From the NCBI GenBank assembly GCA_900766045.1, contig CAAFTW010000023.1, positions 1-6,951 on the forward strand: a DNA stretch of 6,951 bases. The letters are read 5' to 3'. The position numbers were made by a program, and so were the translations under genes. The stretch is from Clostridia bacterium. GTDB taxonomy: Bacteria > Bacillota > Clostridia > Peptostreptococcales > Anaerovoracaceae. Shown one piece after another: positions 1 to 4,839 of the stretch (position 1 is the first letter of the stretch; the number at the start of each line of letters is the position of its first letter). The notes beneath the pieces were generated by a model. It was not told where the DNA came from and searched no databases. It saw only the letters and a program-made list of their open reading frames with translations.

Positions 1-125
1 TAATATCTTTATTGATATTTATAGGATTTTCACGTAATATTTGTTCATCTATAATATATTATAAATATTATTTATCAGATTTAATCGAATTTATTTTATT
101 CGTCATAATTAATTTATTGTTAGCA
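1..125. other. AT-rich intergenic DNA, no gene seen
   Basis: No credible coding region was found on either strand here. The stretch is about 15% GC, against roughly 50% in the genes that follow. It contains short AT palindromes, the longest being TATAATATATTATA at 50-63, which holds a TATAAT hexamer on both strands. In DNA this AT-rich such matches are expected by chance, so no function is claimed. Any upstream gene lies beyond the left edge. Confidence 0.6.
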
Positions 126-154
126 TTGACTTACTCCTCTTTCTAATGTACATT
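126..154 (+). promoter_or_regulatory. Candidate promoter of the OPT operon
   Basis: A -35 hexamer TTGACT (126-131, five of six consensus bases) is followed after 17 bases by TACATT (149-154, four of six). Transcription would begin near base 161 and leave a leader of about 135 bases before the transporter start. The region is so AT-rich that other pairings are possible, for example TATAAA at 200-205 with a weak TTAATA at 177-182, so the exact promoter is uncertain. Its placement just before a perfect inverted repeat supports a regulated promoter somewhere here. Confidence 0.4.
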
Positions 155-167
155 ATTTAGAACACAT

Positions 168-191
168 TAAATTCTGTTAATACAGAATTTA
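168..191. promoter_or_regulatory. Perfect 10-bp inverted repeat, candidate operator
   Basis: TAAATTCTGT (168-177) and ACAGAATTTA (182-191) are perfect reverse complements separated by TAAT. The element starts about seven bases past the predicted start point of the candidate promoter, where a repressor would block transcription. No T-run follows on either strand, so it is not an intrinsic terminator. It does not match the CodY, Fur, PerR or Rex consensus sequences as I know them. The binding protein is unknown. Confidence 0.45.
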
Positions 192-238
192 CATAATCTT
201 ATAAATCATGATAGCTATGTGCACATTTAAATTATGAA

Positions 239-250
239 ACAGCGCGCTGT
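239..250. repeat. 12-bp perfect palindrome upstream of OPT gene
   Basis: ACAGCGCGCTGT is fully self-complementary and lies 45 bases before the transporter start codon. Its GC-rich core (GCGCGC) stands out in surrounding DNA of about 20% GC. It could be a DNA-binding site or a short leader structure. Nothing further supports either reading. Confidence 0.35.
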
Positions 251-295
251 AATCTGCTGAAACTTCTATTCTACAGAAAGGAAGGAGCTAATGCT

Positions 296-2245
296 ATGAA
301 AACCAGCAATAAACCGGATGGCGGGTTCAGGCCGTATGTACCTGCGGATAAGGTCATGCCGGAATTTACCGCCACTTCTATTATTATGGGAATCATTCTC
401 GCCGTTGTTTTCGGTGGAGCGAATGCGTATCTGGGACTCCGTGTCGGACTGACCGTGTCCGCATCCATTCCAGCTGCGGTTATTTCGATGGGCGTCATCC
501 GTCTGATCATGAAAAAAGATTCCATCCTGGAAAACAATATGGTTCAGACGATCGGTTCCGCCGGAGAATCCCTTGCCGCCGGTGCTATATTCACTCTGCC
601 TGCGGCTTTTATGTGGGCGGCTGAAGGTACCGGAAAAGCTCCGGGATATCTGACCATCGCACTCGTGTGCATCTCTGGCGGCCTTCTCGGTGTTGTATTT
701 ATGGTGCCGCTCAGGAGCGCTCTGATCGTAAAGGAACACGGAAAACTTCCATATCCGGAGGGAACGGCATGTGCTGAGGTTCTGATGGCCGGCGAACAGG
801 GAGGTTCTGCCGCCAGCACCGTATTCTGGGGGCTTGGAATCGCATCTATCTATAAGTTCATTGCAGACGGAATCAAACTGTTTCCGAGCGAAACGGACTG
901 GTCTTTTAAACACTATAAAGGATCAGGAATCGGTATGGATGTCCTGCCGGCCCTTGCCGGTGTCGGCTTCATCTGCGGCCCTGTGATCTCCTCTTACATG
1001 CTTGCCGGAGGAATCACCGCCTGGTTTATTATCATGCCGATGATCAAGGCTTTTGGCGGTCACATGACGATGTTTCCTTCTGACGTACCAATCAGTCAAA
1101 TGGCAACCTGGGATATCTGGAAATCTTATGTCCGCTATATCGGTGCAGGTGCCGTTGCAACCGGCGGAATCCTGTCGCTGATTAAGTCCCTGCCTCTGAT
1201 CATCAGCTCGTTTAAAGCCAGCATCAGTGAACTGAAAGCAAAGGACGGAGGCGGTGAGACTCTGACCCGCACCAGCCGCGATCTGAGTCTGAAAAGCCTG
1301 GGATTGATCCTGCTCATTGTCCTCTTGATTCTGATTTTTGTCCCATCCATTCCTTTGGGATTCGGAAGCGCACTGATCATCATTATTTTCGGCTTCTTCT
1401 TTGCGACGGTTTCTTCCAGAATGGTCGGCATCGTCGGAAGCTCCAACAACCCGGTTTCCGGCATGGCGATCGCCACACTGCTGATCGCATCCCTGCTTCT
1501 GAAGGTAACCGGAAACAGCGGACCATCGGGAATGGTTACAGCCATTATGATCGGTACGGTTATCTGCGTCGTTGCAGCCATGGCCGGTGATATGTCTCAG
1601 GACCTGAAAACGGGCTACATCGTCGGCGCTACCCCTTACCGGCAGCAGATCGGCGAAATTATCGGAACGATTTCCTCGGGACTTGCGATTGCAGGCGTTC
1701 TGTATCTGCTGAATGCGGCATGGGGCTACGGAAGCAAGGAACTTCCGGCGCCGCAGGCTTCTCTGATGAAAATGGTGATCGAAGGCGTTATGAATGCCAA
1801 CCTGCCTTGGACCCTGGTCTTCATCGGCGCTGCTTTCGCCGTGATTATCGAGCTTCTGGGCATTCCGGTCCTGCCGGTTGCCATCGGCCTTTACCTGCCG
1901 ATCCATCTTTCCACCCCGCTTATGGCAGGCGGCCTGGTCAGATTATGGCTTGAGAAGCGGAAATACGCGAATGAAAAGCTTAAAGACAGCGTCATCACGA
2001 GCGGAATTCTGTATTCTTCAGGTATGATTGCCGGTGAAGGACTGGTCGGAATTCTTCTGGCGGTGTTCGCCATTATCCCGGCAGGCGGCGGCACGCTGGG
2101 AAAACTCATCGATATTTCTGCCAGAGGAATCAGCCTTGGAAATATCGGCGGCCTGGTGTTCTTTATTATTTTAATTCTCACCATGCTGAAATTCTCGCTC
2201 TGGAATCATAAGGTGCATACAGAATATGAAAAGAATAATAAATAA
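296..2245 (+). CDS. OPT-family oligopeptide transporter
   Basis: This is a 649-residue polytopic inner-membrane protein of the OPT superfamily, which imports peptides or, in some members, metal-chelate compounds by cation coupling. Features seen: an N-terminal RPYVPADKVMPEFT segment (residues 12-25) leading into the first membrane span, a GGANAYLGLRVGLT block (40-53), the family signature KLPYPEGTACAEVL (150-163), GSSNNPVSGM (381-390), GDMSQDLKTGYIVGATPYRQ (431-450) and GIPVLPVAIGLYLPIHLSTP (522-541). About 14-16 hydrophobic spans are visible. Length is normal for prokaryotic OPT proteins, and there is no frameshift. The ATG at 296 has GGAG at 284-287, eight bases upstream. The ATG at 291 runs into a stop after two codons. 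It is first gene of a probable three-gene operon. Family assignment is firm, but the substrate cannot be read from sequence. Confidence 0.95.
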   Translation: MKTSNKPDGGFRPYVPADKVMPEFTATSIIMGIILAVVFGGANAYLGLRVGLTVSASIPAAVISMGVIRLIMKKDSILENNMVQTIGSAGESLAAGAIFTLPAAFMWAAEGTGKAPGYLTIALVCISGGLLGVVFMVPLRSALIVKEHGKLPYPEGTACAEVLMAGEQGGSAASTVFWGLGIASIYKFIADGIKLFPSETDWSFKHYKGSGIGMDVLPALAGVGFICGPVISSYMLAGGITAWFIIMPMIKAFGGHMTMFPSDVPISQMATWDIWKSYVRYIGAGAVATGGILSLIKSLPLIISSFKASISELKAKDGGGETLTRTSRDLSLKSLGLILLIVLLILIFVPSIPLGFGSALIIIIFGFFFATVSSRMVGIVGSSNNPVSGMAIATLLIASLLLKVTGNSGPSGMVTAIMIGTVICVVAAMAGDMSQDLKTGYIVGATPYRQQIGEIIGTISSGLAIAGVLYLLNAAWGYGSKELPAPQASLMKMVIEGVMNANLPWTLVFIGAAFAVIIELLGIPVLPVAIGLYLPIHLSTPLMAGGLVRLWLEKRKYANEKLKDSVITSGILYSSGMIAGEGLVGILLAVFAIIPAGGGTLGKLIDISARGISLGNIGGLVFFIILILTMLKFSLWNHKVHTEYEKNNK

Positions 2246-2594
2246 GAAGGAAAAAGACATCCGTAATTACCTGGATAAGATCCCTGCCGTCCGCAGGGAT
2301 CTGTCCTGGGAAACGGAAGGAGGCGAGGTCGTCATCATTCAGGAGAATGATGGTTTTTACGACCATATCGCGCAGAAAGTGTTTCACACGCCGGCGGAAA
2401 GCCGGATTCATCTGGATGAAATGGGAAGCTTCATCTGGCAGCAGATTGATGGAAAGCAGGACATTTACGACATCGGCCAACTGGTCCACTCCCATTTTCA
2501 GGACTCAGCCGAGCCGCTCTATCAGCGCCTGTGCCAGTATTTCTACACGCTTGAGCAGGTGCATTACATCACTCTGAACAGTCCTGACCACTAG
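2226..2594 (+). CDS. PqqD-family (RRE-like) protein
   Basis: This 122-residue soluble protein resembles the PqqD family, small winged-helix proteins that bind peptides. PqqD itself presents PqqA to the radical-SAM enzyme PqqE, and the same fold is the RiPP recognition element. Seen here: a basic N-terminus (KRIINKKEK), a strand-rich part (about 21-62) and the family hallmark LDEMGSFIWQQIDGKQDIYDI beginning at residue 63, followed by amphipathic helices to about 115. The opening ATG lies inside the transporter gene, overlapping it by 20 bases in another frame, which suggests translational coupling. The only ribosome site is a modest AAGGTG at 2210-2215. No ATG, GTG or TTG follows in frame for at least 40 codons, so this start is favoured. 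No RiPP precursor or radical-SAM gene is in the window, so its partner is unknown. A role tied to the transported peptide is inference. Confidence 0.85.
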   Translation: MKRIINKKEKDIRNYLDKIPAVRRDLSWETEGGEVVIIQENDGFYDHIAQKVFHTPAESRIHLDEMGSFIWQQIDGKQDIYDIGQLVHSHFQDSAEPLYQRLCQYFYTLEQVHYITLNSPDH

Positions 2595-2647
2595 CCGCAC
2601 ATCCGGATCTGCCCCGGCAAAAAGAAACTGGAAAGAGGTCAATTGAA

Positions 2648-3010
2648 TTGAAACAGATTATGATTATCATCCTGGGCATATTATTCTTTGCTATTGTTAC
2701 GGCCTGCCTGTATCTGATCGGACTTCGAAAAAAAATTACGGAGAACCAGAGACTCAGCGAAATGCTTCTGAACAATGGCGCCCTGCGCGTACGGAAATAT
2801 CTGAAAACACATGGATACGTCCGCGAAGAGGAAATCGGACTCCTGGTTCAGAATGTCCGGGCACATGAATTTGGTTCACGAAACACTGCGATAATCGCCT
2901 CGGGAGAAGACTTTCGGGAGCAGTTGATTCCGTACATGCTCGACCGTCATTTCCTGCTGAAGACAGAAGGTGTTGACGGAGAAACTCTGTATTATCTGCC
3001 GGAACAATGA
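2648..3010 (+). CDS. Small membrane-anchored protein, unknown function
   Basis: I do not recognise this 120-residue protein. Residues 4-25 form one hydrophobic span followed by RKK (27-29), so by the positive-inside rule the rest should be cytoplasmic. Residues 33-70 are charged and helical (ALRVRKYLKTHGYVREEEIG), and the C-terminal half ends in FREQLIPYMLDRHFLLKTEG then GETLYYLP. This resembles a helix-turn-helix followed by a beta wing, so a membrane-tethered winged-helix domain is possible but unproven. The start is TTG at 2648, with GAGG at 2635-2638 nine bases before it. The first ATG in frame (2660) would be 21 bases from that site, so TTG is preferred. It follows the PqqD-like gene by 53 bases with no terminator between, so it is probably in the same operon. 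A role helping the transporter or PqqD-like protein is a guess from position. Confidence 0.8.
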   Translation: MKQIMIIILGILFFAIVTACLYLIGLRKKITENQRLSEMLLNNGALRVRKYLKTHGYVREEEIGLLVQNVRAHEFGSRNTAIIASGEDFREQLIPYMLDRHFLLKTEGVDGETLYYLPEQ

Positions 3011-3035
3011 AAGAATTAAATTCTTAGCTATTTAT

Positions 3036-3068
3036 CGTCACAGGTGGAATACTTTTCCACCTGTGACG
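3036..3068. repeat. 14-bp perfect hairpin at end of OPT operon
   Basis: CGTCACAGGTGGAA (3036-3049) and TTCCACCTGTGACG (3055-3068) are perfect reverse complements around the five-base loop TACTT, 25 bases after the last rightward stop codon. Position and stem strength suggest the 3' end of the OPT operon. Neither strand has the T-run expected of an intrinsic terminator: the plus strand continues TCTGCCATTT and the minus strand ATAAATAG. It may instead act as a 3' stabiliser, a Rho-dependent end or a protein-binding site. Confidence 0.6.
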
Positions 3069-3078
3069 TCTGCCATTT

Positions 3079-3112
3079 AAAAACAGCGCAGCAGAATAAT
3101 TCTGCCACGCTG
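3079..3112 (-). terminator. Intrinsic terminator of larA
   Basis: Read leftward, the RNA folds as CAGCG-UG-GCAGAA, loop UUA, UUCUGC-UG-CGCUG, followed at once by five U residues (bases 3083-3079). The two UG steps face each other as wobble pairs, so the leftward RNA has a continuous 13-pair stem. On the plus strand the same bases are C/A mismatches, so the element works better leftward. It begins 25 bases after the larA stop codon. Confidence 0.85.
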
Positions 3113-3137
3113 CTAACGATCTCATTTATCTAATCCC

Positions 3138-4415
3138 CTACGGTCTTACAACGACGGAAATTCCGTTCGGGATGCAAGTCAGGGAAGCATCCTCACCCTT
3201 GATCTCTCTTGCACGCTTGTAGGCGGTCTGAAGATCTGGTGCGTATTCGACTTTCAGTCCTTCGATCATATCCTTCTGATCCGGATCAGCGACGAAAATG
3301 ACGTGGAACTGCAGTGCGATTCTGGCAAAAATCTGGGAGCACCACTGATCTGGAACGGTGTCTTCCTGCTTAGTTGCCAGAGTTTTATCGTAGAATGCCT
3401 GCATGGTCGGCTCATCAGCGATGGAATGATAGAATCCGTCTCCGCCTGTTCCGTCACAACAGCATGCCAGCATGATCAGTACTCCGCCCGGCTTGCAGGT
3501 TGCTTCTCCTGCGGTCATGCCCTTCGGAGACTGGTATGCGTTCTGGTCCAGAGGATATCCGCCGTTTGTGGTGATAACGATGTCTGCCGGCTCTGGCTTA
3601 ACAGCAACGTAGCTGCTGATGAAATCACAGCCCTTTCTGTGTGCAGTCTCAAAATCACCTGCGAATGCGGCAACGGTCTTCTTATCCTCGTCGATAACAA
3701 CATTGACGATATAAGCGAGTTTTGCCATTCTTGCGGCAGCAACCATGTCGGTGTGAATCGGGTTATTATCCAGAATTCCCGGACGGCAGTTCGGGTCATT
3801 GATGAACTTAGAGCAGTGGTTGCCCATTACGGTAACAGCGTCTGCTACACCCGGCAGAATACTCTTTCTGCCACCGGAGAAGCCTGCAAAGAAGTGAGCC
3901 TCGATGAATCCTTCTGCAACCAGCAGAGAGGCCTCTGCAGCAACCTTGTCGATGATGCAGTCCGGACCGGACGGAAGTGTGCCGACCTTGACGTTCTTAG
4001 AAGGATCGTGGGCGTCATGAACAACAATGTTGTCCTTGAACTCTTCATAGAGATCGCCGCCCAGCTTTTCTCTCAGTTCTTCTACGCTGGTCGGACGGTG
4101 GAAGCCTGTCGCTACCAGGAGCGTAATCTTGATGTCCGGATTTCCCTGACGCAGCTCGCGGATCATGTTCGGGAGAATGTCCTTGCTCGGAACCGGACGA
4201 GTGTGGTCGGAAATGATGATTGTACAGTCCGGTTTACCTTTTGCCAGCTCGTACAGATGCGGGCTGTCGATCGGATTTTCCATGGCTTCTCTTACGATAG
4301 ACAGACCGTCGCGGTCACTCTTCAGCTGGTCAACGCGGGAAGTCAGAACCGGAGTGTCGTCCGGAACCTGCAGGTCATAAGTTCCGCGTCCATACAGAAA
4401 TTTTACAGTTTTCAT
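3138..4415 (-). CDS. larA: Nickel-pincer lactate racemase LarA
   Basis: LarA interconverts D- and L-lactate through hydride transfer on a covalently bound nickel-pincer nucleotide, in the cytoplasm. This 425-residue protein is about the size of the Lactiplantibacillus plantarum enzyme. Conserved residues, counted from the start chosen here: SDHTRPVP with Asp70 and Arg73, His106 in ATGFHR, His174 and Lys184 in HFFAGFSGGRKSILPG (Lys184 would carry the cofactor), His200 in GNH (nickel ligand), Gln295/Lys298 in YQSPKG, and Trp358. From His174 onward the numbering equals that of the L. plantarum enzyme. The ATG at 4415 has GGAGG eight bases upstream. A TTG at 4430 is in frame but overlaps that ribosome site. 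The gene stands alone with its own promoter and terminator. larB, larC and larE, needed to make the cofactor, are not here. Relatives racemise malate, phenyllactate or 2-hydroxyglutarate, so lactate is probable, not certain. Confidence 0.93.
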   Translation of the reverse strand: MKTVKFLYGRGTYDLQVPDDTPVLTSRVDQLKSDRDGLSIVREAMENPIDSPHLYELAKGKPDCTIIISDHTRPVPSKDILPNMIRELRQGNPDIKITLLVATGFHRPTSVEELREKLGGDLYEEFKDNIVVHDAHDPSKNVKVGTLPSGPDCIIDKVAAEASLLVAEGFIEAHFFAGFSGGRKSILPGVADAVTVMGNHCSKFINDPNCRPGILDNNPIHTDMVAAARMAKLAYIVNVVIDEDKKTVAAFAGDFETAHRKGCDFISSYVAVKPEPADIVITTNGGYPLDQNAYQSPKGMTAGEATCKPGGVLIMLACCCDGTGGDGFYHSIADEPTMQAFYDKTLATKQEDTVPDQWCSQIFARIALQFHVIFVADPDQKDMIEGLKVEYAPDLQTAYKRAREIKGEDASLTCIPNGISVVVRP

Positions 4416-4430
4416 GCGCTTTTCCTCCAA

Positions 4431-4441
4431 TATAGTGTATA
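4431..4441. repeat. TATA-GTG-TATA palindrome before larA ribosome site
   Basis: TATAGTGTATA pairs TATA with TATA around GTG and ends five bases before the larA Shine-Dalgarno sequence. Read leftward it contains TATACAC, as does the plus strand of the larger palindrome at 4470-4488. It is short, and may be a weak third copy of the same motif or chance. Confidence 0.25.
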
Positions 4442-4469
4442 GATGATTTTATTACAGCAGATGCACTAG

Positions 4470-4488
4470 CGTGAATACAGTATACACG
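4470..4488. promoter_or_regulatory. 19-bp near-palindrome in larA leader, candidate operator
   Basis: CGTGAATA (4470-4477) and TATACACG (4481-4488) are inverted copies with one mismatch around CAG. The element contains the core GTATAC also found at the larA transcription start. Its centre (4479) is about 94.5 bases, nine helical turns, from the centre of that palindrome (4573.5), which would suit two sites on one face of the helix. The regulator is unknown; GntR-type proteins bind similar cores. Confidence 0.4.
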
Positions 4489-4568
4489 ATTCAGGGCAGA
4501 TGAAGGGCCGCCAGTTTGTCAGGACATCCCCTTCTTATTCCCTTGCATCTCTGTTTTGCCGCAACTTA

Positions 4569-4578
4569 ATGTATACAT
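4569..4578. promoter_or_regulatory. Palindrome over larA transcription start, candidate operator
   Basis: ATGTATACAT is perfectly self-complementary and begins two bases past the larA -10 hexamer, so it covers the predicted start point. A repressor bound there would block the very strong promoter. The GTATAC core recurs in the palindrome at 4470-4488. GntR-family regulators recognise this kind of core, but no regulator gene is present to support the link. Confidence 0.45.
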
Positions 4579-4580
4579 AG

Positions 4581-4609
4581 ATTATATTGGATTTCACAAA
4601 CTGTGTCAA
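4581..4609 (-). promoter_or_regulatory. larA: Perfect consensus promoter of larA
   Basis: On the minus strand TTGACA (4609-4604) is followed after exactly 17 bases by TATAAT (4586-4581). All twelve bases match the housekeeping sigma consensus at the optimal spacing, which is rare in native promoters and implies high basal strength. The promoter lies between the ackA terminator and larA, so larA should be transcribed independently. A promoter this strong usually needs a repressor to be useful, consistent with the palindrome on its start point. Confidence 0.9.
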
Positions 4610-4629
4610 ACTGCACAGAAACAGAGATG

Positions 4630-4742
4630 GTGTAAAGAGCGAGTGGGATTTTTTTCGACAAATCTCCAAGTGGTTTCGTGAGCTGTACGCAGCCTGTGCC
4701 TGGAACGCCTCCCGGCTCCCTTCATATAGACGCCACCAGAGG
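4630..4742. other. Intergenic DNA between ackA terminator and larA promoter
   Basis: I see no gene, RNA or clear control element in this stretch. The short open frames across it (a TTG-started plus-strand frame from 4587 and a minus-strand frame from 4797) lack ribosome sites, have low-complexity basic translations and overlap the promoter and terminator, so they are not called. Confidence 0.5.
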
Positions 4743-4799
4743 AAAAAACAAAAACCGCGCCTGCCGAAATGAAATCCGAAATCTCATTCCGCGGCACGG
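4743..4799 (-). terminator. ackA: Intrinsic terminator of ackA
   Basis: Read leftward, bases 4799-4755 fold into a long stem: CCGUGCCGC pairs with the far arm GCAGGCGCGG (one bulge), then after one mismatch and one bulge GAAUGAGAU pairs with AUUUCAUUUC, closing on a five-base loop. A U5-G-U6 run follows directly (bases 4754-4743). The stem starts 41 bases after the ackA stop codon. Wobble pairs favour the leftward RNA. Confidence 0.85.
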
Positions 4800-4839
4800 T
4801 CTGTGATATTCTATTCCTAATGAATCAGAAAGCCGTTAA

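Larger units (their letters stand above)
4416..4574 (-). other. larA: Leader (5' UTR) of larA
   Basis: The predicted transcript start near 4574 leaves about 160 untranslated bases before the larA ATG, long enough for leader control. It contains two palindromes listed separately and a possible stem pairing GAAGGG with CCCTTC around a loop of about 20 bases (both near 4502-4535). I recognise no known riboswitch, T-box or terminator-like attenuator in it. No credible small ORF with a ribosome site was found. Confidence 0.5.

Noticed and set aside
291..299. Two-codon ORF ATGCTATGA overlapping the OPT start
   Set aside because: It sits only three bases from the ribosome site, too close for efficient initiation, and encodes Met-Leu only. 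Chance is the simpler explanation.
923..1906. Minus-strand open frame of 327 codons inside the OPT gene
   Set aside because: It lies wholly antisense to a clear OPT transporter. The translation is rich in Asp, Arg, Gln and His with no recognisable domain, as expected from an antisense shadow.
2699..2710. Lipobox-like VTAC (residues 17-20) in the small membrane protein
   Set aside because: The hydrophobic stretch continues past the cysteine (LYLIGL) into RKK, and the N-terminus has only one lysine. This is a membrane anchor rather than a lipoprotein signal.
2226..3010. RiPP (modified peptide) biosynthesis cluster
   Set aside because: Only a PqqD-like gene is present. There is no precursor peptide, radical-SAM enzyme, peptidase or ABC exporter in the window, and the second small ORF is a membrane protein, not a precursor.
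4416..4430. Upstream TTG start for larA adding five residues
   Set aside because: The TTG and next codons overlap the GGAGG ribosome site that is ideally placed for the ATG at 4415. The ATG start also gives numbering that agrees with the L. plantarum enzyme.
3303..4442. Plus-strand open frame of 379 codons opposite larA
   Set aside because: It is antisense to LarA, whose active-site residues are all conserved, and its Cys/Ser/Val-rich translation matches no family.
4416..4574. Nickel or other riboswitch in the larA leader
   Set aside because: The long leader before a nickel enzyme made this worth checking, but no multi-stem conserved core or leader terminator matching a class I know could be found by eye.
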